The notes beneath the pieces are model-generated. The model was given only the letters and a program-made list of their open reading frames with translations. It was not told the DNA's origin and searched no databases. From Deltaproteobacteria bacterium (GTDB taxonomy: Bacteria > Bdellovibrionota > Bacteriovoracia > Bacteriovoracales > Bacteriovoracaceae): DNA of 52,254 nucleotides. Location: NCBI GenBank assembly GCA_006226755.1, contig SBGE01000059.1:1-52254 (forward strand). The letters run 5' to 3'. Below are positions 28,008-36,880 of the stretch, in pieces. Position 1 is the first letter of the stretch. Each line of letters starts with the position of its first letter. The position numbers and the translations under genes were made by a program.

Positions 28008-29831
28008 TCACTCCACAGTGACTGATTTTGCCAAGTTTCTTGGCTTATCAATATCAGTTCCCTTACAACGGGCGATATAATAAGCAAGTAGTTGGTTTAC
28101 AACGTTCACATAAATTGGAGACAATTCGTCCAAACCATCAAAATCCAGCTCGATGTAATAATCACTGATCTCTTTCAAGTGCTCATCACCTCTTGGACCG
28201 ATTGTGACAATAATGCCCTTTCTAGCTTTAATCTCTTGAATATTACTAATTGTTTTGTCGTAAAGTTCTGGACCAACCAAGGCAACATTGACCATGCTGT
28301 CATCAATCAATGCAATTGGACCATGCTTTAACTCTCCTGAAGCGTAACCTTCAGCATGAACGTAAGCGATCTCTTTCAGCTTCAAAGCTCCTTCAAGAGC
28401 AATTGGGAAGTAAATGCCTCGACCGGTATAGAAATAGCCTTTATGGATATGAATTTCTTTTGCGACATCTTCGATGATTTTCTCTTCTGCCAAAATTTTA
28501 TCAACTCTTTCAGCTAGCAGAGAAAATTTTGCAGCCATATCTTTTTTCTTCTCACCGTTTTCGAGAATACCGTTTAAAGCTGCTGAATATATCATCCCAG
28601 TCAAAACCTGCTGCGTGAATGCCTTAGTAGAGGCAACGCCAACTTCAATCCCGGCCCTAATCAAAAGATTATCATCACAATCTCTAAATAGAGTCGAGCC
28701 TTCGACGTTCACAATAGACATTGTGGATAGGCCATTCGTTTTACAAAGACTTTGAGCTGCTAAAGTATCAGCTGTTTCACCAGACTGGCTGATGAAAAGA
28801 CCTAGATCATTCTTCTCTAAAATTGGGTCCTTGTATCTAAACTCACTCCCAAGTTCCGCATAACATCGGATTCTATTGAGCTTTTCAATATGATCCTTAA
28901 TCACCAAACCAGCATAGAAAGCTGTTCCACAGGCAACCAAATGAATATTTTCAGGTTTTTTAGAAATTGCTTTTTCAAGAGAGGGAACGCCTTCTCCAGC
29001 AAAATAATAATGGGTCAATGATCTAATGAGCTCTGGTTGTTCATGAATTTCTTTATGCATGAAGTGATCATAATCACCCTTCTCACTTACGGAAGCTGAA
29101 AGATCTTGATTCTTTGACTTATACTTTTTTGTTTTTTCCAAATTTAAATCATAGAAGTTCAAAAGGTTTTTATTACCAGAACTCAAATGACAAATAACTT
29201 CATCTTCAGGGAAATAAAGTTTATCTACGAGTCCTGCCAAGGCGTAAGGATCACTTGAAGCAAAGACTTCTGACTGAACAGCATTGATTCCACATACAAG
29301 TGGCGCACATCGTTTGATCGCATAAATATCAGTAGTAACCGGATCAAGAAGTACAAAAGCGGAATTCCCTTCAACTTTCTTGAAGCTTTCAACAATAGCT
29401 TGTTTAAAGTTCAAACCTTTCTTGAGATTAACTGTCATCAATCCTAAAAATACTTCTGTGTCTGTTTGAGATTTAAATTCAAAACCTTCTGCTTGAAGTT
29501 CATTTTTTAGTGTTGGTGCATTCTCAATAATTCCGTTGTGAACCATTGAGAGAAGTTCGTTGGAATGTGGATGGCTATTAGTATCGTTAACTTCCCCATG
29601 TGTGGCCCAACGTGTATGCCCGATGCATGATCTTGCAACAAAAGGTCCCGCTCCCAAATGCGCCTTGAGATTTTCAAGTTTTCCTGACTTTTTAAAATTT
29701 TGAAGATTGCCTTGATCATCAATAAAACTGACGCCAGCAGAATCGTAACCTCGATACTCAAGTCTTTGAAGACCTTCAAGAACCAATTCAACTGAATTCT
29801 GAGGACCCAAATGCCCTACAATGCCGCACAT
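28008..29831 (-). CDS. glmS: Glutamine-fructose-6-phosphate aminotransferase
   Basis: Makes glucosamine-6-phosphate for peptidoglycan and lipopolysaccharide. The N-terminal Ntn glutaminase domain begins MCGIVGHLG, so Cys becomes the catalytic first residue after Met removal, followed by RLEYRGYDSAG and IGHTRWATHG. Two SIS sugar-isomerase domains follow, with VACGTAFYAGL, ISQSGETADTLAA, GVASTKAFTQQV, ASGELKHGPIALI and the C-terminal DKPRNLAKSVTVE. Length 607 is standard. No glmS ribozyme is seen in the 95-base leader. It is followed by uvrD and lies downstream of glmU, the next-but-one step in the pathway. Confidence 0.98.
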   Translation of the reverse strand: MCGIVGHLGPQNSVELVLEGLQRLEYRGYDSAGVSFIDDQGNLQNFKKSGKLENLKAHLGAGPFVARSCIGHTRWATHGEVNDTNSHPHSNELLSMVHNGIIENAPTLKNELQAEGFEFKSQTDTEVFLGLMTVNLKKGLNFKQAIVESFKKVEGNSAFVLLDPVTTDIYAIKRCAPLVCGINAVQSEVFASSDPYALAGLVDKLYFPEDEVICHLSSGNKNLLNFYDLNLEKTKKYKSKNQDLSASVSEKGDYDHFMHKEIHEQPELIRSLTHYYFAGEGVPSLEKAISKKPENIHLVACGTAFYAGLVIKDHIEKLNRIRCYAELGSEFRYKDPILEKNDLGLFISQSGETADTLAAQSLCKTNGLSTMSIVNVEGSTLFRDCDDNLLIRAGIEVGVASTKAFTQQVLTGMIYSAALNGILENGEKKKDMAAKFSLLAERVDKILAEEKIIEDVAKEIHIHKGYFYTGRGIYFPIALEGALKLKEIAYVHAEGYASGELKHGPIALIDDSMVNVALVGPELYDKTISNIQEIKARKGIIVTIGPRGDEHLKEISDYYIELDFDGLDELSPIYVNVVNQLLAYYIARCKGTDIDKPRNLAKSVTVE

Positions 29832-29926
29832 AACTCACCCCATCAAAAAAGACGCTAATCCCCCATAGATAACATTTTTGGAGCGAAATGAACACTGAAT
29901 GAATTATAAAGAGTGGCAGCGATGCA

Positions 29927-31333
29927 TCAAGACTTAGACTTGATAAACCTCTTGGCCATGTTTTCTTTAGTCACTTGCTTTGCCCTTGCAATAGCAAATG
30001 ACCCACCTGGCATATTTTGGTTGATCGTCGATCCACTGGCCACATAGCAACTATCTCCGAGCTCTACAGGTGCAATCATTTGAGAATCTGAACCAATGAA
30101 AGAGTTTTTCCCAATTTTGGTTTTATGTTTTTGAGCGCCATCATAATTGCAAGTGATAAAGCCGCAGCCTATATTTGTATTTTCTCCAATTTCAGCGTCT
30201 CCTACATAACTCAAATGGGATACTTTAACGCCTTCTTCGAGAATTGATTTTTTCACTTCGACAAAATTGCCAATTTTTGCATGTGAACCAATATCCGATC
30301 CTGGTCGCAATCTACCGTAAGGACCGATGTCTGCAGCCTTTCGAACAACAGATTCTTCCAGATGACTGTAAGCCTTGATTTCGACCTCATCTTCGAGGAT
30401 TGAGTTTCTAATAATTGAACCTGGCTCAATGACACAATTTTTGCCAATGACTGTTTTTCCCTCAGCAAATACATTTGGATAAACGACAGTTCCAGAGCCA
30501 ATTTCAACTGATGGATCGATATAGGTATGAGAGAGATCAATAAACCGAACGCCTTCATCTCTAAGTTTTCTCATATGTTTCCATCTGAGATTTCTCTCTG
30601 CCGTTTGAAGCTGAGCCAAATCATTAACACCAATAAATAAACTTTCATCTTCGAATAGTACTGGAGCGACATTGGCATCTTCTGAAAAAATATCTGTCAG
30701 ATAAAACTCACCTGACTTGTTGTTGTCATTGATGTTTGAAATTCGATCAAGAAGATAACTTGTCTTGATCGCGTATAACCCCGAGTTTACCTCTGTAATT
30801 TTTCTTTGCTCTTCGTTAGCATCCTTCTCTTCAACGATTTTGAAACCCTTTCCACCTTTGACAATTCTCCCATAACCTTTTGGATTGGGCGTTTCAAAGG
30901 TTGCAGCAACTGCATCGAGTCCATTGTCTTTTAAGGCCAAGTAAAGCAACTGAAGCTCTTCCTCAGAAATAACTGGAGTATCTGCACATAAAATAAAAAT
31001 AACATCTGTCTTCTTGTGATCAGAAACGTCTTTCAAATAAGCGCGAACTGCGTCTGCTGTTCCTTTCTGTTCAACTTGATGGGCCTTGAAGAGAGGATAT
31101 TGCTGATTTGAAAAAGTTTGATCAAGATAAGATTCAACTTCTTCCTTTCCGTGACCTAGAACTAATCCTACGTGACCATTACATCCAGTTACCTTAAGAA
31201 AATTTAAAGCTGCCTGAACAGGAAAAGAGACCAATCGCTGGTTGCACATAGGTGCCAAGGGTTTTGGAAGATCCAACTTCAGACGCGTACCTGCACCAGC
31301 AGCGAGAATTACCAGACCGATATTGTCAGACAT
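29927..31333 (-). CDS. glmU: Bifunctional UDP-GlcNAc pyrophosphorylase/GlcN-1-P acetyltransferase
   Basis: Carries out the last two steps to UDP-GlcNAc. Residues 1-230 are the uridylyltransferase with VILAAGAGTRLKLDLPKPLAPM, QKGTADAVRAYL and VNSGLYAIKTSYLL. Residues about 260-450 form a left-handed beta-helix acetyltransferase, seen as hexapeptide repeats and the segments RLRPGSDIGSHAKIGNFVEVK, HLSYVGDAEIGENTNIGCG and FITCNYDGAQKHKTKIG. The C-terminal basic segment is usual. Length 468 is normal. The ribosome site AGGAG precedes the ATG. It is divergent from lon across a 228-base intergenic region. Confidence 0.97.
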   Translation of the reverse strand: MSDNIGLVILAAGAGTRLKLDLPKPLAPMCNQRLVSFPVQAALNFLKVTGCNGHVGLVLGHGKEEVESYLDQTFSNQQYPLFKAHQVEQKGTADAVRAYLKDVSDHKKTDVIFILCADTPVISEEELQLLYLALKDNGLDAVAATFETPNPKGYGRIVKGGKGFKIVEEKDANEEQRKITEVNSGLYAIKTSYLLDRISNINDNNKSGEFYLTDIFSEDANVAPVLFEDESLFIGVNDLAQLQTAERNLRWKHMRKLRDEGVRFIDLSHTYIDPSVEIGSGTVVYPNVFAEGKTVIGKNCVIEPGSIIRNSILEDEVEIKAYSHLEESVVRKAADIGPYGRLRPGSDIGSHAKIGNFVEVKKSILEEGVKVSHLSYVGDAEIGENTNIGCGFITCNYDGAQKHKTKIGKNSFIGSDSQMIAPVELGDSCYVASGSTINQNMPGGSFAIARAKQVTKENMAKRFIKSKS

Positions 31334-31389
31334 TTTTTACTCCTGAAATTTTTTTTTAATCCCGACTCAAAACGTAGCATTTTTGATCG

Positions 31390-31403
31390 CCCGTTATAAC
31401 GGG
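31390..31403. promoter_or_regulatory. 14-base perfect palindrome between glmU and lon
   Basis: CCCGTTATAACGGG reads the same on both strands, 57 bases upstream of the glmU start and 159 bases upstream of lon. It is a candidate operator for a dimeric regulator. Its two flanks do not extend the symmetry, and a hairpin role would be limited by its four-base-or-less loop. Confidence 0.4.
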
Positions 31404-31561
31404 GCTTTAGCTCCAAAACGCCCAATTACAGAGGTTCTTCGTCAATTAATCTAACATAAAAGTTTCAATAATTATGACAAAAACTTTAAAGACTTACAGC
31501 TATTTGCCCGATTAATTTTTGGAAGTCGAGTTTTTTGCGAAAGTCGTTTTGGAGGACAGTT

Positions 31562-33982
31562 ATGGTTACAAACTACGAGGGTGACAACATAGAGTTCAAA
31601 GAAGATCTCCCCCTCTTACCCGTCAGGGACATCGTAGTTTATCCTTTCATGATTTTACCCCTATTCGTAGGAAGAGAGTCAAGTATTCAGGCAGTCGAAC
31701 ATGCACTGAATGAAAGTAACAGACTCATCTTACTCTCAAGTCAAAAAGACATTACTGCTGAGAGTCCTGCGCCAAGTGAAATTTACGAGCTTGGAACTGT
31801 GGCAATGATCATGAGAATGAGAAAGCTACCAGATGGTCGAATTAAAATTCTAGTGCAGGGTCTAACTAAGGCCAGAATCAAAGATTTTATCAGCGAAGAA
31901 CCTTACTTCGTAGCAAAAGTCGACAAAGTGGAAGACGCAAAAATTGAAGAGACTTCAGTTGCTGTGAACGCACTAATGAGAACAATCAGAGAACAACTTG
32001 AGAGGGTTATCACTCAAGGGAAAGTTCTTTCGCCAGATATCCTAATGGTACTTGAAGATATTCAAGACCCGGGAAGATTAGCTGATCTTGTTGCCTCAAA
32101 TCTAAACTTGCATGTTGGTGAAGCCCAAATGATTCTAGAAATTCTAGATCCAATTGAAAGGCTTAATAGAATCAACGATATTCTTGGAAGAGAACTTGAA
32201 ATTCTCGCCATGCAAGCCAAAATCAAAAATAATGCAAAAGAGGAAATCTCAAAAAATCAAAAAGAGTTTTTCCTTAGAGAGCAAATCAAAGCCATCAAAA
32301 ATGAACTTGGAGATGGTGTAGAAGAACCAGAAGATGAAATTGCAGAATTCAAAGCAAAAGTAGAGAAAGCAGGAATGCCGGAAGAGGTTGAAAAAGAAAC
32401 TCTTAAGCAAGTTCAGCGTCTTGAAAAAATGCATCCTGATTCTTCAGAGTCCAGTATTGTTAGAAGTTATCTCGAGTGGCTGACAGAACTTCCATGGTCA
32501 ACAAGCTCAGAAGAACATCTCGATCTGGATCTTGCTCAAAAGATTCTTGATGAAGATCATTTTGATCTTAGAAAAGTAAAAGAAAGAATTCTTGAATATC
32601 TTGCTGTGAGAAGACTCAAAGGCAAGAATATGAAAGGACCTATCCTTTGTTTCAGTGGACCTCCAGGTGTTGGTAAAACCTCTCTTGGGAAATCCATCGC
32701 TAAATCCATGGGAAGAGAATTTGTTAGAATTTCTCTCGGTGGTGTGAAGGACGAAGCTGAGATCAGAGGACATAGAAGAACTTATGTTGGCTCAATGCCA
32801 GGTAGAGTTATTCAAGCACTCAAGCAAGTCAAAACCAACAACCCAGTAATTCTTCTGGATGAAGTGGACAAGCTTGGTGGAGACTTCAAAGGCGATCCTT
32901 CTTCGGCGCTACTAGAAGTTCTTGACCCTGAACAAAATAGCACTTTCAGAGACCATTATCTGAATGTTCCTTTTGACCTCTCAAACGTGATGTTCATTGC
33001 AACCTCAAACGTCCTGGAAAATATTCCTGGTCCTTTGAGAGACAGAATGGAAGTCATCAACTTGAGCGGTTACACTCAAGAAGAAAAAGTACAGATTTCG
33101 AAGAAGTATCTAATTCCAAAACAAATGGAAGAAAATGGTATTTCTGATGACCATATCAAGTTTACGGATGAAGGTGTTCACGCTGTTATCGAGCACTTTA
33201 CTTCTGAAGCTGGTTTGAGAAATCTTGAAAGAAAAATCGGTGCACTTTGTAGAAAAGTCGCTATGAAAATTGCCAAAGGTGAAGCTGACAAGACACATAT
33301 TGTGACAAATACAGTTTTCAAACTTCTTGGACCTCCTGTTTTCACTAGAGAAGATGACAACAAGGAAAATGAAGTTGGTGTTTGTACAGGTCTTGCTTGG
33401 ACAGCTGCTGGTGGAGAGATTCTTTATATTGAATCAACCAAAATGAAAGGAAAAGGACTCACCCTTACCGGACAGCTTGGTGACGTGATGAAAGAATCTG
33501 CCCAAACTGCTGTTGGTTTCATTAGAAGTAAGGCGCTTGATTTTGGAATAAGTGAAGATGCATTTGAAGAAAATGAAATACATATTCACCTACCAGCAGG
33601 AGCCATTCCTAAAGATGGTCCAAGTGCCGGGATTACTCTTGCAACAACTCTTGTCAGTCTTCTCACAGAAAAGGCGATCAAGAAGTCAGTTGCCATGACA
33701 GGTGAAATCACCCTTACAGGAAAAGTTCTTCCTGTTGGTGGGATTAAAGAAAAAGCTTTGGCCGCCATGAGAAGAAATATTGATACAGTCATTATTCCAT
33801 GGAAGAACCAAAAGGATCTTGTTGATATTCCTGATGAATATAGAGCGAAAATCAACTTCATTCCTGTTAAGTCTTTTGAAGAAGTTCTGGAAATTGCCCT
33901 CGAAGGATGGGAAGGAAAGACAACATTCAAAAAGAAAGAAAAGACCAAAAAGAAAACCAATACAACTCCGATGGCAGCCTAA
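31562..33982 (+). CDS. lon: ATP-dependent protease Lon
   Basis: Cytoplasmic AAA+ protease that degrades misfolded and regulatory proteins. The N-terminal substrate domain (about 10-210) begins with LPLLPVRDIVVYPFMILPLF. The AAA+ part has Walker A GPPGVGKTSLGKS (near residue 366) and Walker B VILLDEVDKLG. The protease domain has the catalytic Ser in PKDGPSAGITLATTL (near 687) and Lys in GGIKEKALAAMRR (near 730). The ATG at 31562 has a GGAGG site seven bases upstream; the in-frame TTG nine codons earlier has none. Length 806 is normal. A Lys-rich tail ends the protein. Confidence 0.97.
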   Translation: MVTNYEGDNIEFKEDLPLLPVRDIVVYPFMILPLFVGRESSIQAVEHALNESNRLILLSSQKDITAESPAPSEIYELGTVAMIMRMRKLPDGRIKILVQGLTKARIKDFISEEPYFVAKVDKVEDAKIEETSVAVNALMRTIREQLERVITQGKVLSPDILMVLEDIQDPGRLADLVASNLNLHVGEAQMILEILDPIERLNRINDILGRELEILAMQAKIKNNAKEEISKNQKEFFLREQIKAIKNELGDGVEEPEDEIAEFKAKVEKAGMPEEVEKETLKQVQRLEKMHPDSSESSIVRSYLEWLTELPWSTSSEEHLDLDLAQKILDEDHFDLRKVKERILEYLAVRRLKGKNMKGPILCFSGPPGVGKTSLGKSIAKSMGREFVRISLGGVKDEAEIRGHRRTYVGSMPGRVIQALKQVKTNNPVILLDEVDKLGGDFKGDPSSALLEVLDPEQNSTFRDHYLNVPFDLSNVMFIATSNVLENIPGPLRDRMEVINLSGYTQEEKVQISKKYLIPKQMEENGISDDHIKFTDEGVHAVIEHFTSEAGLRNLERKIGALCRKVAMKIAKGEADKTHIVTNTVFKLLGPPVFTREDDNKENEVGVCTGLAWTAAGGEILYIESTKMKGKGLTLTGQLGDVMKESAQTAVGFIRSKALDFGISEDAFEENEIHIHLPAGAIPKDGPSAGITLATTLVSLLTEKAIKKSVAMTGEITLTGKVLPVGGIKEKALAAMRRNIDTVIIPWKNQKDLVDIPDEYRAKINFIPVKSFEEVLEIALEGWEGKTTFKKKEKTKKKTNTTPMAA

Positions 33983-34007
33983 CTGCCATCGGTCTTCATT
34001 TTAGTTT
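33968..34007 (+). terminator. Terminator at the end of lon
   Basis: A ten-base stem CCGATGGCAG (33968-33977) and CTGCCATCGG (33983-33992) with loop CCTAA is followed by a T-rich run (TCTTCATTTTAGTTTT). The lon stop codon TAA is in the loop. Confidence 0.75.
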
Positions 34008-34121
34008 TCCGACTAATTCACTCCGGGACTCTCTTGTTCTGGAGCTAGATCTCAGAAATCATACTTTTTCCTAAACACGTTCTGCTGTAAAATCTAACTA
34101 AGACAAAATTAAAGGATTGAT

Positions 34122-34514
34122 ATGTCTTCAAGAAAGAAAAAGTTACGAATTGTTGTAGTTGATGATTCTGAATTCAGTCGACAAACTACAGTCGAAGTTT
34201 TGAATGAAGCTGGATTTGATGTTGTTGGGTCTTTTGGCTCAGCAGAGGAAACATTGAGTTTCATCAAAGTAGCTGAAGCCGACCTCTATCTTCTTGATGT
34301 TGTCATGCCTGAAATGTCTGGTATTGAATTGGCCAAAGAAGTCAGCGGCTTGATGTCTGAAAATCGTATAATCATGATGTCTAGTCTAAATACAGAAAGT
34401 ATAGTCATTGAATCTATTTCAAATGGAGCAATCGACTTTCTGCCAAAACCTTTTGAAAAAGATGATTTAATCAGAGCGGTTGGAAAAGTGGCCGTCGATC
34501 TTGAAAAGGATTAG
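34122..34514 (+). CDS. CheY-like single-domain response regulator
   Basis: A 130-residue receiver domain with no output domain. The acidic pocket is Asp14-Asp15 (VVVDDSEFSR), the phosphorylation site is Asp59 (LYLLDVVMP), and Lys109 (FLPKPFEKDD) completes the site; the switch Ser lies near residue 87-88 (MMSSLN). It resembles CheY-family regulators that act by binding a partner protein. The N-terminus has four basic residues. It is followed by a small membrane protein whose GTG/ATG start overlaps or abuts its stop, so the pair is probably coupled. Confidence 0.93.
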   Translation: MSSRKKKLRIVVVDDSEFSRQTTVEVLNEAGFDVVGSFGSAEETLSFIKVAEADLYLLDVVMPEMSGIELAKEVSGLMSENRIIMMSSLNTESIVIESISNGAIDFLPKPFEKDDLIRAVGKVAVDLEKD

Positions 34515-34516
34515 TG

Positions 34517-34882
34517 ATGTTTTTCATGCTTAAATTCACAATTTATTTCTCAATAAGCTTTGTTATTCTTTGTATACCAATACAAAACAGAACACTTTTT
34601 AATTTGATTCATAAACATGCAAGTCCATACACAACCCAGATCTTCTCAGAAGTAGAAAAGGCTGCATCCAATCAAATCCAAAAAGGGAGTAAATTCACCA
34701 AAAAGTTTTTCTCCAATTCGAATCCGGATCAACAAGACAAGGTTATTGCCAAGTTTTCATCAACTAAGAAGCCTATGATGGAAAATGTAGAAGAATTGAT
34801 GAAAGATGAGGATACGGAAGAAGAGGGATATACTGTCGAAGAAAAAGAATTACTGAACAAGATATTAAAAGAGGCCCGATAA
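34517..34882 (+). CDS. Small membrane protein coupled to response regulator
   Basis: A 121-residue protein with a hydrophobic N-terminal helix (residues about 5-22, FTIYFSISFVILCIPIQ) that may be a signal anchor, then a polar Lys/Glu-rich region ending EEKELLNKILKEAR. The ATG at 34517 has an AGGA site six bases before it; the GTG at 34514 shares the last base of the regulator's stop. Tight spacing suggests a partner or target of the receiver protein. No family is recognised. Its TAA stop lies in the loop of the following terminator. Confidence 0.65.
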   Translation: MFFMLKFTIYFSISFVILCIPIQNRTLFNLIHKHASPYTTQIFSEVEKAASNQIQKGSKFTKKFFSNSNPDQQDKVIAKFSSTKKPMMENVEELMKDEDTEEEGYTVEEKELLNKILKEAR

Positions 34883-34898
34883 CGGGCCTCTTTTATTA
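34868..34898. terminator. Bidirectional terminator
   Basis: A perfect stem GAGGCCCG (34871-34878) and CGGGCCTC (34883-34890) with loop ATAA is flanked by AAAA on the left and TTTTATTA on the right. It can stop transcription of the plus-strand small membrane gene and of the minus-strand peptide gene at 35014-35208. Confidence 0.85.
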
Positions 34899-34902
34899 CA
34901 CA

Positions 34903-35007
34903 ACAACTATGAACAACTTGAGCTGGAACGTGAACTACAACTAAAACAACTTCAACAACAACTTCAACTCTAACAACAACTACAACTTTTAACTAAACAA
35001 CTTGATT
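34903..35007 (-). repeat. Low-complexity CAACTT-type repeat in peptide-gene 3' region
   Basis: About 100 bases between the terminator and the peptide stop are built of irregular repeats of ACAACTT/CAACAA on the plus strand (AAGTTGT on the minus). On the minus strand this would be the 3' untranslated part of the peptide transcript. In one plus-strand frame it reads as leucine/glutamine heptads with no start signal, so it is not called as a gene. Confidence 0.5.
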
Positions 35008-35013
35008 GGCATT

Positions 35014-35208
35014 TTATTGTTGGCCAACAACACTTCCGTTCGAAGTTTCAGCAGGCTGATTTCCACCTTCATTCTGATCTACATGAGATCTACTTACTGA
35101 ACTTCCATCAGAACACTCAGTACTTGCGTCTTCCGACAATGCAAATGCTGATGTAGCTGAACCAAAAACAATTAGAGATAGCAAAATTAGTGTATTGATC
35201 TTTTTCAT
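35014..35208 (-). CDS. Small secreted single-cysteine peptide 1
   Basis: A 64-residue precursor. Residues 1-23 are a Sec signal peptide (KKINTLILLSLIVFGSATSAFA), ending in the cleavage site AFA. The mature part of about 41 residues has a single Cys in SEDASTECSDG, then SRS, and a polar Gln/Asn/Gly/Ser tail ending VVGQQ. The ATG at 35208 has GGAGGG four bases upstream; an upstream in-frame start would remove the signal from the N-terminus. A sigma-54 type promoter lies 40 bases upstream. It matches two further peptides at 36881 and 37253. The function is unknown. Confidence 0.75.
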   Translation of the reverse strand: MKKINTLILLSLIVFGSATSAFALSEDASTECSDGSSVSRSHVDQNEGGNQPAETSNGSVVGQQ

Positions 35209-35247
35209 AAACCCTCCAAAGCGTTTCACTCTTTTGCTATTTATAGA

Positions 35248-35263
35248 TGCACGCGGCGTGCCA
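35248..35263 (-). promoter_or_regulatory. Sigma-54 (-24/-12) promoter for peptide 1
   Basis: The minus strand reads TGGCACGCCGCGTGCA, matching the consensus TGGCACG-N4-TTGCA at all but one key base, with the essential GG and GC separated by ten bases. The -12 GC lies 41 bases upstream of the ATG. Confidence 0.7.
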
Positions 35264-35347
35264 AAGTTAAAATACCTAAATTCAGAGATTTAAGTACTAG
35301 AAGGCCGTCTAAAAAGCTGACTTTGACTAAAAATGTGACGATTTTTG

Positions 35348-35382
35348 GGCCTTAAAGGCCTGGAGCTAACCGAGAGGTTAGC
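35348..35382 (-). terminator. Tandem hairpins after the aldehyde dehydrogenase gene
   Basis: GCTAACC-GAGA-GGTTAGC (35365-35382) overlaps the stop codon, and GGCCTT-A-AAGGCC (35348-35360) follows it. There is no long T-run, so this may be a weak or processing-type terminator. Confidence 0.45.
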
Positions 35383-36763
35383 CCATAAATTTCAACAACT
35401 TACGTATTTTACTAAGCTTTGAACTGGTGTAGGGTGGATATTTGATGGGAATGTCCAACATTTGGCGTCTCTTCATTACTGCCCTGAAGTGCGAAAACGT
35501 ATCGAAGGAGAACTTACCATGATACATCCCCATTCCACTGGCCCCTACGCCGCCAAACGGGAGGGTATCACTTGAAAGATGAAGAAGAGTATCATTGATA
35601 CAAACTCCACCTGAAGAAGTCCTCTCCAAAATCTTTGTTTCCAGTTCCTCATTATTAGTAAAAATATAGAGGGCCAAAGGTTTAGGCCTCGAGTTAACAA
35701 ACTTTATACCCTCATCAATATTCTTAATTTTTATCAAAGGACAAAGTGGTCCAAAAATCTCTTCTCTCATCACACTAGAATCGAACTGGGCCTTTAGAAT
35801 CGTGGGTGAAATATATTTGGCTTCACGATCAGAGTCTCCTCCAAGAAGAATCTCTTCTTTGGTGAAATAACCCATGAGTCGATCAAAGTGTCGTTGATTA
35901 ATTATTTTTCCATAGTCATCAGAGACTTTTGGATCCTTTCCATAAAGCTCATTAATGTACTTTTCAAACAAAGGTACTATCTTTTCGTAATGCTTTTCCT
36001 CGACGAGTAAATAATCTGGGGCGACACAAGTCTGACCGGCATTAAAGAACTTCCCCCAGGTAATTCTCTTGATTGTCAGGTCCAAATCCACATCACCCAC
36101 AATAAAACATGGGCTCTTACCACCCAGCTCCAATGTAACAGGAGTAAGATGCTTGGATGCCTTTTCCATTACGATTTTTCCAACAAACTCGTTTCCAGTA
36201 TAGAAGATATAGTCAAATGGTAGATCAAGAAGAGCTTGAGTTTCCTCTACAGCCCCTTCTACAACGCTTATATAGCTGTTTGAGAAGTGATTTTTGATGA
36301 GATCAGCAACTATTTTTGAAGTTGCAGGAGCTACCTCTGAAGGCTTTAAAATGGCAGTATTTCCGGCAGCAATCGCACCGACGAGAGGAGAAATCAATAA
36401 CTGAAATGGATAGTTCCAAGGACTGATGATCAGCACTGTTCCTAGCGGCTCAGGCTTAATATAGGAAGATGCTGGGAAGTGAAGCAAAGACGTCGAAACA
36501 GATTTAGTCCGCGCCCACTTGTCGATATTGTGAATGGCCTTATCTATTTCCAAGATACAAAATCCTGTCTCACTCACATAGGCCTCAAATTCACTTTTTC
36601 CAAGATCTTCCTTGAGGGCATCATGAATGGCCTTCTCATTTTTTTCAATGAGATCTCGGAGTCTTGCTAATTGATTTTTTCGAAAGCTAATTGAGAGAGT
36701 CTCACCTTCAGAAAAGTAATTCTTATGGTCTTCAAAAATGGATTTGATCGATTCGAGTGACAT
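35378..36763 (-). CDS. NAD(P)-dependent aldehyde dehydrogenase (ALDH3-like)
   Basis: A 461-residue enzyme oxidising aldehydes to acids. It has the catalytic Asn in ISPWNYPFQL, the nucleotide-binding YTGNEFVGKIVMEKASKHL, the catalytic Glu in VTLELGGKSPCFIVGD and the catalytic Cys in FNAGQTCVAPDYLLVEE. Motifs and length place it in the ALDH3 group that handles medium and long-chain or aromatic aldehydes. No C-terminal membrane anchor is visible. It is a single gene flanked on both sides by terminators, with the small secreted peptide genes on either side. Confidence 0.93.
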   Translation of the reverse strand: MSLESIKSIFEDHKNYFSEGETLSISFRKNQLARLRDLIEKNEKAIHDALKEDLGKSEFEAYVSETGFCILEIDKAIHNIDKWARTKSVSTSLLHFPASSYIKPEPLGTVLIISPWNYPFQLLISPLVGAIAAGNTAILKPSEVAPATSKIVADLIKNHFSNSYISVVEGAVEETQALLDLPFDYIFYTGNEFVGKIVMEKASKHLTPVTLELGGKSPCFIVGDVDLDLTIKRITWGKFFNAGQTCVAPDYLLVEEKHYEKIVPLFEKYINELYGKDPKVSDDYGKIINQRHFDRLMGYFTKEEILLGGDSDREAKYISPTILKAQFDSSVMREEIFGPLCPLIKIKNIDEGIKFVNSRPKPLALYIFTNNEELETKILERTSSGGVCINDTLLHLSSDTLPFGGVGASGMGMYHGKFSFDTFSHFRAVMKRRQMLDIPIKYPPYTSSKLSKIRKLLKFMG

Positions 36764-36807
36764 GATTTACCCCAGTGTTAAGGAGTATTATTCTACCTAA
36801 AAAATCT

Positions 36808-36845
36808 AAAAAGGCCCGCTGGACGTTTTTCCAGGGGGCCTTTTT
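36808..36845 (-). terminator. Terminator of peptide 2 (also works on the plus strand)
   Basis: AAAAAGGCCCGCTGG and CCAGGGGGCCTTTTT form a strong hairpin with T-run on both strands. It lies 36 bases after the peptide 2 stop codon. Confidence 0.85.
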
Positions 36846-36880
36846 ATAAGAGACGCTTTTTAGGGGGGGATTGGTTTTTT

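Noticed and set aside
34903-34970. Leucine/glutamine heptad frame on the plus strand
   Set aside because: No start codon or ribosome site is in frame, it follows a strong terminator, and it is explained by the low-complexity repeat.
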